This document shows positions 1 to 11,593 of a stretch of DNA of 64,000 nt, piece after piece. The DNA lies in NCBI GenBank assembly GCA_963966185.1, contig CAWZYM010000125.1, positions 49,294-113,293 of the forward strand, in the 5' to 3' direction. The notes beneath the pieces were generated by a model. That model did no database searches. It worked only from the letters and a program-made list of their open reading frames with translations, and was not told where the DNA came from. A program made the translations under genes and the position numbers. The stretch comes from Rhabditoides inermis. Taxonomy: Eukaryota > Nematoda > Chromadorea > Rhabditida > Rhabditidae. Numbering within the stretch: position 1 is the stretch's first letter; every line of letters starts with the position of its first letter.

Positions 1-3000
1 AAACAAGGTAGAACTTCGAGAAAATGTAGTTTGTTGCCTTTGCTTCGTTCATCTTCGTAGCCCGCACCGTCCCCAATACCCATTACACGGTCGTTTGTCA
101 CTCATCGAATCAATCTCCGACAGAGCATCAGCTGCCATTCATGATTTCTATCTCGAATTCAACTTAATCGTAATAGAACTTCAAGAAAATGTAGTTTGTT
201 GCCTTGGCTTCGTTCATCTTCGTAGCCCGCACCGTCCCCGATACCCATTACACGATCATTTGTCACTCGTCGAATCAATCTCCGACAGAGTATCAGCTGC
301 CATTCATAATTTCTATCTCGAATACAACTTAATCAAAATAGAACTTCCAGAAAGTGTAGTTTGTTGCCTTGGCTTCGTTCATCTTCGTAGCCCGCACCGT
401 CCCCGATACCCACTAAACGATCGTTTGTCACTCGTCGAATCAATCTCCGACAGAGCATCAGCTGCCATTCATAATTTCTATCTTGAATTCTACTTAAACA
501 AGGTAGAACTTCAAGAAAATGTAGTTTGTTGCCTTGGCTTCGTTCATCTTCGTAGCCCGCACCGTCCCCGATACCCAATACACGATCGTTTGTCAGTCGT
601 CGAATCAATCTCCGACAGAGCATCAGCTGCCATTCATAATTTTTATCTTGAATTCTACTTAAACAAGGTAGAACTTCGAGAAAATGTAGTTTGTTGCCTT
701 GGCTTCGTTCATCTTCGTAGCCCGCACCGTCCCCAATACCCATTACACGGTCGTTTGTCACTCATCGAATCAATCTCCGACAGAGCATCAGCTGCCATTC
801 ATGATTTCTATTTTAAATTCAACTTAACCAAAACAGAACTTCCAGAAAATGTAGTTTGTTGCCTTGGCTTCGTTCATCTTCGTAGCCCGCACCGTCCCCA
901 ATACCCATTACACGGTCGTTTGTCACTCATTGAATCAATATCCGACAGAGCATCAGCTGCTATTCATGATTTCTATCTTAAATTCAACTTAATCAAAATA
1001 GAACTTCAAGAAAATGTAGTTTGTTGCCTTGGATTCGTTTATCACCGTAGCCCGCACCGTCCCCGATACCCATTACACGATCGTTTGTCAGTCGTCGAAT
1101 CAATCTCCGACAGAGCATCAGCTGCCATTCATGATTTCTATCTCGAATTCAACTTAATCGAAATAGAACTTCAAGAAAATGTAGTTTGTTGCCTTGGCTT
1201 CGTTCATCTTCGTAGCCCGCACCGTCCCCGATACCCATTACACGATCATTTGTCACTCGTCGAATCAATCTCCGACAGAGCATCAGCTGCCATTCATGCT
1301 TTCTATCTCGAATTCAACTTAATCGAAATAGATTTTCAAGAAAGCGTAGTTTGTTGCCTTGGCTTCGTTCATCTTCGTAGCCCGCACCGTCCCCGATACC
1401 CACTAAACGATCGTTTGTCACTCGTCGAATCAATCTCCGACAGAGCATCAGCTGCCATTCAAAATTTCTATCTTGATTTCTACTTAAACAAGGTAGAACT
1501 TCGAGAAAATGTAGTTTGTTGCCTTTGCTTCGTTCATCTTCGTAGCCCGCACCGTCCCCAATACCCATTACACGGTCGTTTGTCACTCATCGAATCAATC
1601 TCCGACAGAGCATCAGCTGCCATTCATGATTTCTATCTCGAATTCAACTTAATCGTAATAGAACTTCAAGAAAATGTAGTTTGTTGCCTTGGCTTCGTTC
1701 ATCTTCGTAGCCCGCACCGTCCCCGATACCCATTACACGATCATTTGTCACTCGTCGAATCAATCTCCGACAGAGTATCAGCTGCCATTCATAACTTCTA
1801 TCTCGAATACAACTTAATCAAAATAGAACTTCCAGAAAGTGTAGTTTGTTGCCTTGGCTTCGTTCATCTTCGTAGCCCGCACCGTCCCCGATACCCACTA
1901 AACGATCGTTTGTCACTCGTCGAATCAATCTCCGACAGAGCATCAGCTGCCATTCATAATTTCTATCTTGAATTCTACTTAAACAAGGTAGAACTTCAAG
2001 AAAATGTAGTTTGTTGCCTTGGCTTCGTTCATCTTCGTAGCCCGCACCGTCCCCGATACCCAATACACGATCGTTTGTCAGTCGTCGAATCAATCTCCGA
2101 CAGAGCATCAGCTGCCATTCATAATTTTTATCTTGAATTCTACTTAAACAAGGTAGAACTTCGAGAAAATGTAGTTTGTTGCCTTGGCTTCGTTCATCTT
2201 CGTAGCCCGCACCGTCCCCAATACCTACTTAAACAAGGTAGAACACGGTCGTTTGTCACTCATCGAATCAATCTCCGACAGAGCATCAGCTGCCATTCAT
2301 GATTTCTATTTTAAATTCAACTTAACCAAAACAGAACTTCCAGAAAATGTAGTTTGTTGCCTTGGCTTCGTTCATCTTCGTAGCCCGCACCGTCCCCAAT
2401 ACCCATTACACGGTCGTTTGTCACTCATCGAATCAATCTCCGACAGAGCATCAGCTGCCATTCATGATTTCTATTTCGAATTCAACTTAATCAAAATAGA
2501 ACTTCAAGAAAATTTAGTTTGTTGCCTTGGCTTCGTTCATCTTCGTAGCCCGCACCGTCCCCAATACCCATTACACGGTCGTTTGTCACTCATTGAATCA
2601 ATATCCGACAGAGCATCAGCTGCTATTCATGATTTCTATCTTAAATTCAACTTAATCAAAATAGAACTTCAAGAAAATGTAGTTTGTTGCCTTGGATTCG
2701 TTTATCACCGTAGCCCGCACCGTCCCCGATACCCATTACACGATCGTTTGTCAGTCGTCGAATCAATCTCCGACAGAGCATCAGCTGCCATTCATGATTT
2801 CTATCTCGAATTCAACTTAATCGAAATAGAACTTCAAGAAAATGTAGTTTGTTGCCTTGGCTTCGTTCATCTTCGTAGCCCGCACCGTCCCCGATACCCA
2901 TTACACGATCATTTGTCACTCGTCGAATCAATCTCCGACAGAGCATCAGCTGCCATTCATGCTTTCTATCTCGAATTCAACTTATTCGAAATAGATTTTC

Positions 3001-5372
3001 AAGAAAATGTAGTTTGTTGCCTTGGCTTCGTTCATCTTCGTAGCCCGCACCGTCCCCGATACCCACTAAACGATCGTTTGTCACTCGTCGAATCAATCTC
3101 CGACAGAGCATCAGCTGCCATTCAAAATTTCTATCTTGAATTCTACTTAAACAAGGTAGAACTTCGAGAAAATGTAGTTTGTTGCCTTTGCTTCGTTCAT
3201 CTTCGTAGCCCGCACCGTCCCCAATACCCATTACACGGTCGTTTGTCACTCATCGAATCAATCTCCGACAGAGCATCAGCTGCCATTCATGATTTCTATC
3301 TCGAATTCAACTCAATCGTAATAGAACTTCAAAAAAATGTAGTTTGTTGCCTTGGCTTCGTTCATCTTCGTAGCCCGCACCGTCCCCGATACCCATTACA
3401 CGATCATTTGTCACTCGTCGAATCAATCTCCGACAGAGCATCAGCTGCCATTCATGATTTCTATTTCGAATTCAACTTAATCAAAATAGAACTTCAAGAA
3501 AATTTAGTTTGTTGCCTTGGCTTCGTTCATCTTCGTAGCCCGCACCGTCCCCAATACCCATTACACGGTCGTTTGTCACTCATTGAATCAATATCCGACA
3601 GAGCATCAGCTGCTATTCATGATTTCTATCTTAAATTCAACTTAATCAAAATAGAACTTCAAGAAAATGTAGTTTGTTGCCTTGGATTCGTTTATCACCG
3701 TAGCCCGCACCGTCCCCGATACCCATTACACGATCGTTTGTCAGTCGTCGAATCAATCTCCGACAGAGCATCAGCTGCCATTCATGATTTCTATCTCGAA
3801 TTCAACTTAATCGAAATAGAACTTCAAGAAAATGTAGTTTGTTGCCTTGGCTTCGTTCATCTTCGTAGCCCGCACCGTCCCCGATACCCATTACACGATC
3901 ATTTGTCACTCGTCGAATCAATCTCCGACAGAGCATCAGCTGCCATTCATGCTTTCTATCTCGAATTCAACTTAATCGAAATAGATTTTCAAGAAAATGT
4001 AGTTTGTTGCCTTGGCTTCGTTCATCTTCGTAGCCCGCACCGTCCCCGATACCCACTAAACGATCGTTTGTCACTCGTCGAATCAATCTCCGACAGAGCA
4101 TCAGCTGCCATTCAAAATTTCTATCTTGAATTCTACTTAAACAAGGTAGAACTTCGAGAAAATGTAGTTTGTTGCCTTTGCTTCGTTCATCTTCGTAGCC
4201 CGCACCGTCCCCAATACCCATTACACGGTCGTTTGTCACTCATCGAATCAATCTCCGACAGAGCATCAGCTGCCATTCATGATTTCTATCTCGAATTCAA
4301 CTCAATCGTAATAGAACTTCAAGAAAATGTAGTTTGTTGCCTTGGCTTCGTTCATCTTCGTAGCCCGCACCGTCCCCGATACCCATTACACGATCATTTG
4401 TCACTCGTCGAATCAATCTCCGACAGAGCATCAGCTGCCATTCATAATTTCTATCTCGAATACAACTTAATCAAAATAGAACTTCCAGAAAGTGTAGTTT
4501 GTTGCCTTGGCTTCGTTCATCTTCGTAGCCCGCACCGTCCCCGATACCCACTAAACGATCGTTTGTCACTCGTCGAATCAATCTCCGACAGAGCATCAGC
4601 TGCCATTCATAATTTCTATCTTGAATTCTACTTAAACAAGGTAGAACTTCGAGAAAATGTAGTTTGTTGCCTTGGCTTCGTTCATCTTCGTAGCCCGCAC
4701 CGTCCCCGATACCCAATACACGATCGTTTGTCAGTCGTCGAATCAATCTCCGACAGAGCATCAGCTGCCATTCATAATTTTTATCTTGAATTCTACTTAA
4801 ACAAGGTAGAACTTCGAGAAAATGTAGTTTGTTGCCTTGGCTTCGTTCATCTTCGTAGCCCGCACCGTCCCCAATACCCATTACACGGTCGTTTGTCACT
4901 CATCGAATCAATCTCCGACAGAGCATCAGCTGCCATTCATGATTTCTATTTTAAATTCAACTTAACCAAAACAGAACTTCCAGAAAATGTAGTTTGTTGC
5001 CTTGGCTTCGTTCATCTTCGTAGCCCGCACCGTCCCCAATACCCATTACACGGTCGTTTGTCACTCATCGAATCAATCTCCGACAGAGCATCAGCTGCCA
5101 TTCATGATTTCTATCTCGAATTCAACTTAATCAAAATAGAACTTCAAGAAAATTTAGTTTGTTGCCTTGGCTTCGTTCATCTTCGTAGCCCGCACCGTCC
5201 CCAATACCCATTACACGGTCGTTTGTCACTCATCGAATCAATCTCCGACAGAGCATCAGCTGCCATTCATGATTTCTATCTCGAATTCAACTTAATCAAA
5301 ATAGAACTTCAAGAAATTTTAGTTTGTTGCCTTGGCTTCGTTCATCTTCGTAGCCCGCACCGTCCCCAATAC
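1..5372 (+). repeat. 165-bp tandem satellite, left array with 9-mer higher-order repeat
   Basis: About 32.5 head-to-tail copies of a 165-bp unit; each contains the landmarks GTAGTTTGTTGCCTT, CGTAGCCCGCACCGTCC and CGTTTGTCACTC. Because 165 is 55 codons, one plus-strand frame stays open for thousands of bases (95-2302 and 2184-5399) and parts of the minus strand are open too. Monomers come in about ten recognisable types, repeating in order with a 1485-bp period (9 x 165): the variant starting near 96 returns at 1581 with the same order of neighbours. Later blocks add one monomer or drop several. One templated rearrangement lies at 2226-2245. I read this as satellite, not as a protein gene. Confidence 0.95.
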
Positions 5373-6154
5373 TGTGACGTATGCTGCGCACACGGATAAT
5401 TAGCACGCTCTCAAGCAACACTCTCTGATGCTATCATGTCTCGCACGCGAGCTTCGATGACTCGTCTCTCTCGCACGCGCATCTCTGATACATCTCTCTC
5501 ACACGCGCATCACTGGATCATCTCTCACACATGCGCATCGCATGTGCCCTCGCTCATGTACCGCACACGCAGCACACGCGCATTACACGCATATCACACG
5601 CGTGTCACATGTGCCCAGCCTCACGCTTCGCACGCGCATCACACGCGCATGGCACGTGCTTCTGATCTATCATCTCTCTCATCCTCGCACTCTCCTCTCT
5701 CTCACCCGCGCATCACATCATGGGTGAATCACTGAGAGAGAGAGTACAGGCAGACAGTTAGAGAGAGAGAGCCTTCTGGCAACATTCCTCAAAGACCAAC
5801 TGACCAATCAACCTACATCCCATTGCAACACTTTCCACACCACCCTCATGATCGCTCCACTTCATGTCCGAGACAAATGATAATTTGTTGTCATTCCAGG
5901 CCACAATCGCCTGCCGGCGATCTCCCGGCCGCCGCCAGCACTCTCCCCAGCCCACGTCTTCAAGGAGTATATAAGAACTCCGACAAGCCGTCTCATCCTC
6001 AATCTTCATAATGCTTATTGCATCCTGCCCTTTTCTTAGATAAAATTGCCTTTCCGTGCCGTATCACGTGTGTGTTCTCGTGTGTGTTGAGAAAGGTGCT
6101 AGCCACGTTCAACTCCGCTGCCGCCCACCTTGACCAGGTGGCGGTATGAGTTAC
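5373..6154 (+). repeat. 5' LTR
   Basis: Begins TGTGACGTATGCTGCGCAC and ends GGTGGCGGTATGAGTTAC; the same 782 bp recurs 5439 bp downstream. The U3-like part is full of degenerate CACACGCGCAT motifs and CT/GA runs. A TATATAAG box lies at 5968-5975. Small ORFs inside it are duplicated only because the LTR is duplicated, and I do not consider them genes. The ends are TGT...TAC rather than the usual TG...CA, so the exact boundary may be off by a base. Confidence 0.93.
5968..5975 (+). promoter_or_regulatory. LTR TATA box
   Basis: TATATAAG in the context AAGGAGTATATAAGAACTCC, with transcription probably starting about 25-30 bp downstream near 6000. The same box is at 11407-11414 in the 3' LTR. It would drive the element's genomic RNA. 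Confidence 0.7.
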
Positions 6155-6171
6155 TGGTAGCAGCGAGCATC
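6155..6171 (+). other. Primer binding site (initiator-Met tRNA-like)
   Basis: TGGTAGCAGCGAGCATC begins immediately after the 5' LTR. The first nine bases complement the 3' end (CUGCUACCA) of eukaryotic initiator methionine tRNA, as in many Ty3/gypsy elements; the match weakens after that. It is placed where reverse transcription of the minus strand would be primed. Confidence 0.65.
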
Positions 6172-7117
6172 TTATTGTTATTTAATAAGACTTTCCACCC
6201 CTCTCTCTCCTCCCGGGTCTCTGTCTCTCTGGTCCAGCGACCGCTTCCCGCGTAAACGTTGGCATTTCACCCTCCCTTCGCACACCCCACCGGCAGATTG
6301 CGCGTTTGTTTCGAGAAGAGTGCTTTTTGCACCGCATTTGAAGTTTGACCCGTATTGGCATGGCGACCCCATCAGTACGTAGTAGTAAACCCACTCCCCG
6401 AGCGGAGTGGTTGGCCACTGTTCGAGTAGACATGGGATGAACGACCCCCATACATGAGAGACAGGATGTTGTGACCCCTGTGAACGCGGTAGGATGTTTG
6501 ACCCCTGCCTCCGAGGTTTTTGAGCAGCGTGTGCAGCGTTGCGAGCAGCGAACCCGCTGTTGCTTTTTCAGCACTTCTTACAGTTCCGTAGTCAGAATTA
6601 TCTCCGCTTTTCGCGACTCTACTGCCGTTCCATAGCGCGCCCGCTGTCTGTTTGTTACGTCCGCTTTTCAAGTTTCGCCTGTCGTCCGCGGTAATTCACT
6701 CTCGCGTCGGCTTTTCGCCACCCTTCCCTCTGATCCTTGAGTCCTCTCTCGATCTAATCCGCGTCGAGCCGCACAGTCCCATTACACATCTGCCCGAAAA
6801 CGACACCAGATACTGTATCACTACACCACGCTCTCTCCTTCCGCACTCTCTCCTCTCCACACGCTCTCTGCTTTCGCCCGTTCCCTTTCGCACACATTTC
6901 TCTCGCTCGCAGCGCCTCGTTTTTTGTTTCAACCACATACTGTATCCTCACACCCATCCGTTCTCCCCCCACTATCCTTTTTTTCACCGCGCTCTCTCCA
7001 TCCGCACTCTCTTCCCCCCACTCGCTCTCGTCTCTTACGCGTCCCTTTTTTCGCAACACAGCCTCGCATTCGCACCGTCATCTCTGTTTCAACTACATAC
7101 AGTATCCTCGCACCGCC
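6172..7117 (+). other. LTR-element leader, no gene seen
   Basis: A 0.95-kb, pyrimidine-rich untranslated leader between the primer binding site and gag. The short overlapping ORFs on both strands look like shadows of biased composition. Confidence 0.6.
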
Positions 7118-8227
7118 ATGAGTAACTCGGGAGACACTCCCAAACTGCCTCCAGCAACCCCTGGTGACATCACGGCTTCTGCCACTACTGATACCCATCC
7201 CCTGGCTTCTGCCTCTGTTTCAAACAACCTCCAGGCTTCTGCCTCTTTCAATAACACCCCGGCCGGTGGCCCCTCTTCCAGTCATAATGAGTCAGACATT
7301 TCCAGCCTCGGCTCCACTTCGTGGCAGACATCCGAGTCCGGCGAGGAGGACGCCGAGGCGTCGCGCCCCGCAAGTCAGGTAGTAATCCCAAAACCTACCA
7401 GGTATATAGACATAGTGAAAGGCACACTGACAGACCTGGACGCTACTGCATCCTTGTTCGCGCGAGACGGTAGGCAGCTGCGCGACTCAGTAGTCACGGC
7501 TCTGAACGCAGTGCAGCACTGCTCGTCTAACACTAGTGGACAGGTCCTCACCCACCTCACCCGCAAAACAGACGCTATGAACAGGAGACTTAGCAATTCT
7601 TTGCAGGAAGTATCGACTCGTGTCGCCGCCGTGACTCCAGCGATCTCCATAAACGCGCTAGATGACTTTGCGGAGAAGATTGCCCCGTTTACCGGCGCAC
7701 CTCATCAACAACTTTCCATGTGGCGCCACAAACTGGAGGACGTCATGAACTTTCGGGCGCCTTCTCTCTCGTCGGAACAAAAGGCCAGGTACCTACTTTT
7801 GAATTTGGATGGAATTGCGCGCGAAAAAGCAGAAGAACTAGACGACTCGAAAAAGAACAACTACGACGAGCTTTTTAAGCACTTGTCCGAATTCTTCGAA
7901 TCCCCCACTCAGCGCGCCGTAGCGGAGCAGGCCTTATCGGCATATAAACAATCTGTAGGCGAGTCAGTCACTAGCTATACGGAGAAACTGCTGAGACTAG
8001 TGCGAGCCACCACAACCCCTGACGAGTTCAAGAACAAAATGCTGTCCGAATTTGTGTCACGTCTGCGTAGAGACATCAAGTACTACGTGCGCATGTCGAG
8101 CCCCACCACCTTCCATGCCGCGATTAACAAAGCCATCGAAGTAGAAGCATGGCTGGCAGAGGCCGCGGCTGACCGTATACTTGACCCCGCAAGCGCACGG
8201 GTGCATGAGGACACTAGTAACCGATAA
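7118..8227 (+). CDS. gag: Gag polyprotein of the LTR element (C-terminus lost)
   Basis: The structural protein would form the retrotransposon particle. The 369-residue ORF starts at an ATG in good context (CACCGCCATGAG). Residues 1-90 are Ser/Thr/Ala/Pro-rich and low complexity. About 180-345 resemble the Ty3/gypsy retrotransposon-gag capsid domain (DDFAEKIAPFTGAPHQQ, YLLLNLDGIAREKAEEL, YKQSVGESVTSYTEKLLRL). No CCHC zinc knuckle follows. After residue about 350 the frame runs into a deletion junction near 8175-8205, where integrase sequence begins in the +1 frame, so the C-terminal residues are probably not native gag. Confidence 0.85.
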   Translation: MSNSGDTPKLPPATPGDITASATTDTHPLASASVSNNLQASASFNNTPAGGPSSSHNESDISSLGSTSWQTSESGEEDAEASRPASQVVIPKPTRYIDIVKGTLTDLDATASLFARDGRQLRDSVVTALNAVQHCSSNTSGQVLTHLTRKTDAMNRRLSNSLQEVSTRVAAVTPAISINALDDFAEKIAPFTGAPHQQLSMWRHKLEDVMNFRAPSLSSEQKARYLLLNLDGIAREKAEELDDSKKNNYDELFKHLSEFFESPTQRAVAEQALSAYKQSVGESVTSYTEKLLRLVRATTTPDEFKNKMLSEFVSRLRRDIKYYVRMSSPTTFHAAINKAIEVEAWLAEAAADRILDPASARVHEDTSNR

Positions 8228-9065
8228 CGCCTCATACCTAGTAGGACATGTAATTGAGGAAATTAGTCGCTTATTGCGCATCGATCGATATCTGGCCACT
8301 CCTTATCACCACACAGGTAACGGCATTTCTGAAAGGGCAATAGGCACCATCCAACACCTGATCCGCGTATACAGTAGCGAAAACCAACTAGACTGGGACG
8401 TGCACCTGCAGGCAATGACATTCGCATACAACACGTCAGTGCACACTTCCACCAAAGAGACACCTTTTTTCCTCATACACGGTAGAGACCCGGTATTCAA
8501 CGTCGATCTCATAATCAAACACAATAATGAGAATCATATTCCAGACTATAACGGCGAAGGCGTCTTCAAAGAAACCTTCACGTCGTGCATCCACTCGGCC
8601 CGGAAGACCGCGGCCGCCAACGCGGAGGAGGCCGAAGCAGCCAGGGAGAAGCAGTTCAACAAACCCCAACTGAAGGTATCTGACATTCGAACAGGTGACA
8701 GGGTATGGTACCGCGATTTTCAACCCAAACGAGATCTGAGCAAAAAACTCTGCCTCCCATGGATAGGGCAGTTTAGAGTAGTACAATTTGAACATCCCCA
8801 CGCAACCATCGTGAGCATCTCCAGCCCCCACTCTAGACCGAAACGAGTACACGTTAATCACCTCAAAAAGGTGTTCGAAATTACAGGCCCCGCCGGCTCA
8901 TCCCCTGCACCCCTACCCACCGAGGAGGAGGTGCTGCAAGGCGAGAGCGAGCCAGTTGACGTGGAGGGACACTGCCAGGACAATCTACCACCACCGACGC
9001 GTCCAGACGAGAGCATAGTGAAACACGGCTACAATACGAGACTCGCAGCAAAACAGAATAAGTAA
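8181..9065 (+). pseudogene. pol: Integrase C-terminal fragment of the deleted pol
   Basis: Integrases insert the cDNA copy into the genome. This 294-codon ORF carries only the second half of the DDE core: TLVTDNASYL holds the second Asp and GNGISERAIGTIQ the catalytic Glu. It then shows a typical FAYNTSVHTSTKETPF segment and a C-terminal GPY/F-like module (GDRVWYRDFQ ... LPWIGQFRVV ... VHVNHLKK). The zinc-binding N-terminus and first Asp, and all of protease, RT and RNase H, are missing. The frame overlaps the gag tail in another frame, which marks a large internal deletion. The 'start' ATG is an accident of the junction. The product cannot be an active integrase. Confidence 0.88.
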
Positions 9066-9316
9066 TCAGCTGTTCATTTCAGGGCGTTGGACGATCAGCC
9101 ACCACCCGACACTGCATTCCTACGACCTATTTTCTCTATATCCTATATTCCCCACGGACCGTCCAGAGCCAGACTCTCCCCGAGCCACCTCGACCGCTTA
9201 TCGCGACCAGAACTTACATATCTCTGCTGACTGTCTTTCTGTTCCAAAATATTATCGCGCCGCGTATATATTCTAATCACGTCAACCCCGAATAATTGTA
9301 TCTCATTTCAGGCGAG
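9066..9316 (+). other. Intergenic segment of LTR element with two acceptor-like sites
   Basis: Two splice-acceptor-like sites, TTCATTTCAG at 9073-9082 and CTCATTTCAG at 9302-9311, precede the third ORF; the second lies five bases upstream of its ATG. Retroelements often express a 3' ORF from a spliced RNA, so this is a plausible arrangement, but the donor is not identified. Confidence 0.45.
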
Positions 9317-10810
9317 ATGTCGTCGGAAGATCCGACGCGTCAGCCCCCGGACGTACTCACCGACCCCACTTCCGCTTATTGCGACTCTATCTCATCACGC
9401 CTACCCGCCGTTCCCGCCACCCTCCCCGCCGACTCCGCCGACTGAGACCAGACCCCCGCCACGGACACCACGCCCGCCGCCGCCACACCCACCGACCCCA
9501 CTTCCGCTTATTGCGACTCTATCTCATCACGCCTACCCGCCGTTCCCGCCACCCTCCCCGCCGACTCCGCCGACTGCGACCAGACCCCCGCCACGGACAC
9601 CACGCCCGCCGCCGACACACCCACCGACACCATCCATGCTGAAGACGACTCCACACACCCCGAGCCCGTCGAAGCGCCCACCATCGACACCCAAGCCTCA
9701 CCCTACACCGAATGCGACCTGCCGACCACGTCGTGCGCCGAGAACAACATTGACGATCCGACCACCGTCGTCGACCACACCACGCGCGACGACACAGCTG
9801 CGAGTTCTGTGCCCGCGACTGACGAGGACACACGAGCCTTTTCGGACATCTCTTTCTGGCGCGCCAACATCTTCTCGCAAGCCAGACCCACCAGCGTGAC
9901 CACGACCAACTCCACCACACACTGCGAGTCGCCACCGTACCTGGCCGAGGTGGCGCCGCTCAACATCGACACACCGGAGACCGCCCTCCTGAAAGAAGGC
10001 ATGGATCTGATGGATCTGGCCACACCCGACTCGGCCATTCTCCACGACGACGATCTGATGGCTACCCCGCCCACTCCGACCAGCGGCCTGCTGCCACCCG
10101 TCGACGTCCAGGAAGGCCGCGCAGTTCATTCCCCGTGGACACGCAGCAGAGAAGCCACGCGATCTCCTGATGACATCTTCCTCGATTACGACAGGGATTT
10201 CCCACCACCATCGGCGACACCACCTAAGAAGAGTCGTCGCGTTCCCCCCACCGACGACGGAACACCCGCTATCCCAGCGGCGGCCGGCAAGGCAACCCCC
10301 AGCTCGGCCGGAATGGGCGCACAACTGACCGCTCCCGAAGAGCACATGGACACCACGACAACCCTCATCGACGACCCCGATGCCGGCGAGGAACTCGACT
10401 ACGAGGAGGAAGACGACAACGACTCCTCAGACGAAGCGACCCTGGAATACCTATCCGACTTGGAATCGGATAACGCATCCGACGCAGGAGCCGAGCGATC
10501 GCCGTCGAACACCACGCCCGACGAGCCGGAGGAGCCCGAGAACCTCTCTGCCGCAGCCGCAGACGACAGCAAGGAAGTCGACTGGCGCGACGTGCGAGTC
10601 TGGGAACGAATCAGCAGACCGCACAAAAGCGACCAGACGCCGCGCTACACAACCAGCGACACAGAGAGAGCTCCCAAGCGGTCGACCGAGCACCCCTTAA
10701 ATGGGCTTTTCGCCACTCACTCACTACTCGGCTTATCGCCACCATTCCTCCCTTCTTTCGGTGGGTACTTTTTTCCAATTGCCGAGGTCGGCAACCCGCA
10801 ATGGGGATAG
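9317..10810 (+). pseudogene. Third (3') ORF of LTR element, interrupted by an in-frame TGA
   Basis: An open frame in the position of env, starting at ATG 9317 just after an acceptor-like site and ending at the TAG directly upstream of the 3' LTR. It would be about 497 codons, but codon 43 is TGA (9443-9445). The stop lies in the first copy of a 132-bp in-frame duplication; the second copy has TGC at the matching codon (9575-9577), so the nonsense change is directly visible. The predicted protein is Pro/Thr/Asp-rich with a very acidic stretch near codons 355-430 (EEEDDNDSSDE). I see no signal peptide, transmembrane segment or fusion-protein feature, so it is not an obvious envelope. Translation from the ATG at 9809 would still give 333 residues. 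Confidence 0.6.
9361..9624 (+). repeat. 132-bp tandem duplication inside the third ORF
   Basis: 9361-9492 and 9493-9624 are near-identical copies beginning CGACCCCACTTCCGC. The length is 44 codons, so the frame is kept. One copy carries TGA where the other has TGC. Confidence 0.9.
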
Positions 10811-10811
10811 C

Positions 10812-11593
10812 TGTGACGTATGCTGCGCACACGGATAATTAGCACGCTCTCAAGCAACACTCTCTGATGCTATCATGTCTCGCACGCGAGCTTCGATGAC
10901 TCGTCTCTCTCGCACGCGCATCTCTGATACATCTCTCTCACACGCGCATCACTGGATCATCTCTCACACATGCGCATCGCATGTGCCCTCGCTCATGTAC
11001 CGCACACGCAGCACACGCGCATTACACGCATATCACACGCGTGTCACATGTGCCCAGCCTCACGCTTCGCACGCGCATCACACGCGCATGGCACGTGCTT
11101 CTGATCTATCATCTCTCTCATCCTCGCACTCTCCTCTCTCTCACCCGCGCATCACATCATGGGTGAATCACTGAGAGAGAGAGTACAGGCAGACAGTTAG
11201 AGAGAGAGAGCCTTCTGGCAACATTCCTCAAAGACCAACTGACCAATCAACCTACATCCCATTGCAACACTTTCCACACCACCCTCATGATCGCTCCACT
11301 TCATGTCCGAGACAAATGATAATTTGTTGTCATTCCAGGCCACAATCGCCTGCCGGCGATCTCCCGGCCGCCGCCAGCACTCTCCCCAGCCCACGTCTTC
11401 AAGGAGTATATAAGAACTCCGACAAGCCGTCTCATCCTCAATCTTCATAATGCTTATTGCATCCTGCCCTTTTCTTAGATAAAATTGCCTTTCCGTGCCG
11501 TATCACGTGTGTGTTCTCGTGTGTGTTGAGAAAGGTGCTAGCCACGTTCAACTCCGCTGCCGCCCACCTTGACCAGGTGGCGGTATGAGTTAC
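10812..11593 (+). repeat. 3' LTR
   Basis: Same sequence as 5373-6154 at an exact 5439-bp offset, with no difference noticed on reading. The preceding GGGGATAG is the only candidate polypurine tract and is weak. Satellite follows directly from 11594. Confidence 0.93.

Larger units (their letters stand above)
5373..11593 (+). mobile_element. Ty3/gypsy-type LTR retrotransposon, internally deleted, inside the satellite
   Basis: Two direct LTRs of 782 bp (5373-6154 and 10812-11593) flank 4.66 kb of internal DNA holding, in order, a tRNA-primer-binding-site-like sequence, a gag ORF, the C-terminal half of an integrase and a third acidic ORF. Protease, reverse transcriptase, RNase H and the integrase N-terminus are absent, so the copy cannot be autonomous. 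The LTRs appear identical along their whole length, which implies recent insertion or homogenisation. No 4-6 bp target duplication is visible: the left flank ends ...CCCCAATAC and the right flank begins TCTCCGTAGCCC, which is a satellite position about 27 bp earlier in the monomer. Satellite resumes directly on both sides. Confidence 0.93.

Noticed and set aside
333..761. Minus-strand open frames in the satellite (also 1314-1586, 2977-3249, 11857-12141 and others)
   Set aside because: They recur at monomer spacing and are the antisense of the same 165-bp unit; nothing supports translation.
1..5372. CENP-B-box-like match (CTTCGTTCATCTTCG) in the satellite monomer
   Set aside because: Only the first seven bases resemble the box; the essential CGGGA-type end is missing.
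5436..5735. 99-codon ORF duplicated at 10875-11174
   Set aside because: It lies in the LTR and is duplicated only because LTRs are; low-complexity His/Ser/Arg product.
9317..10810. Retroviral envelope gene in the LTR element
   Set aside because: Position fits, but no signal peptide, transmembrane helix, cleavage site or Cys pattern is visible.
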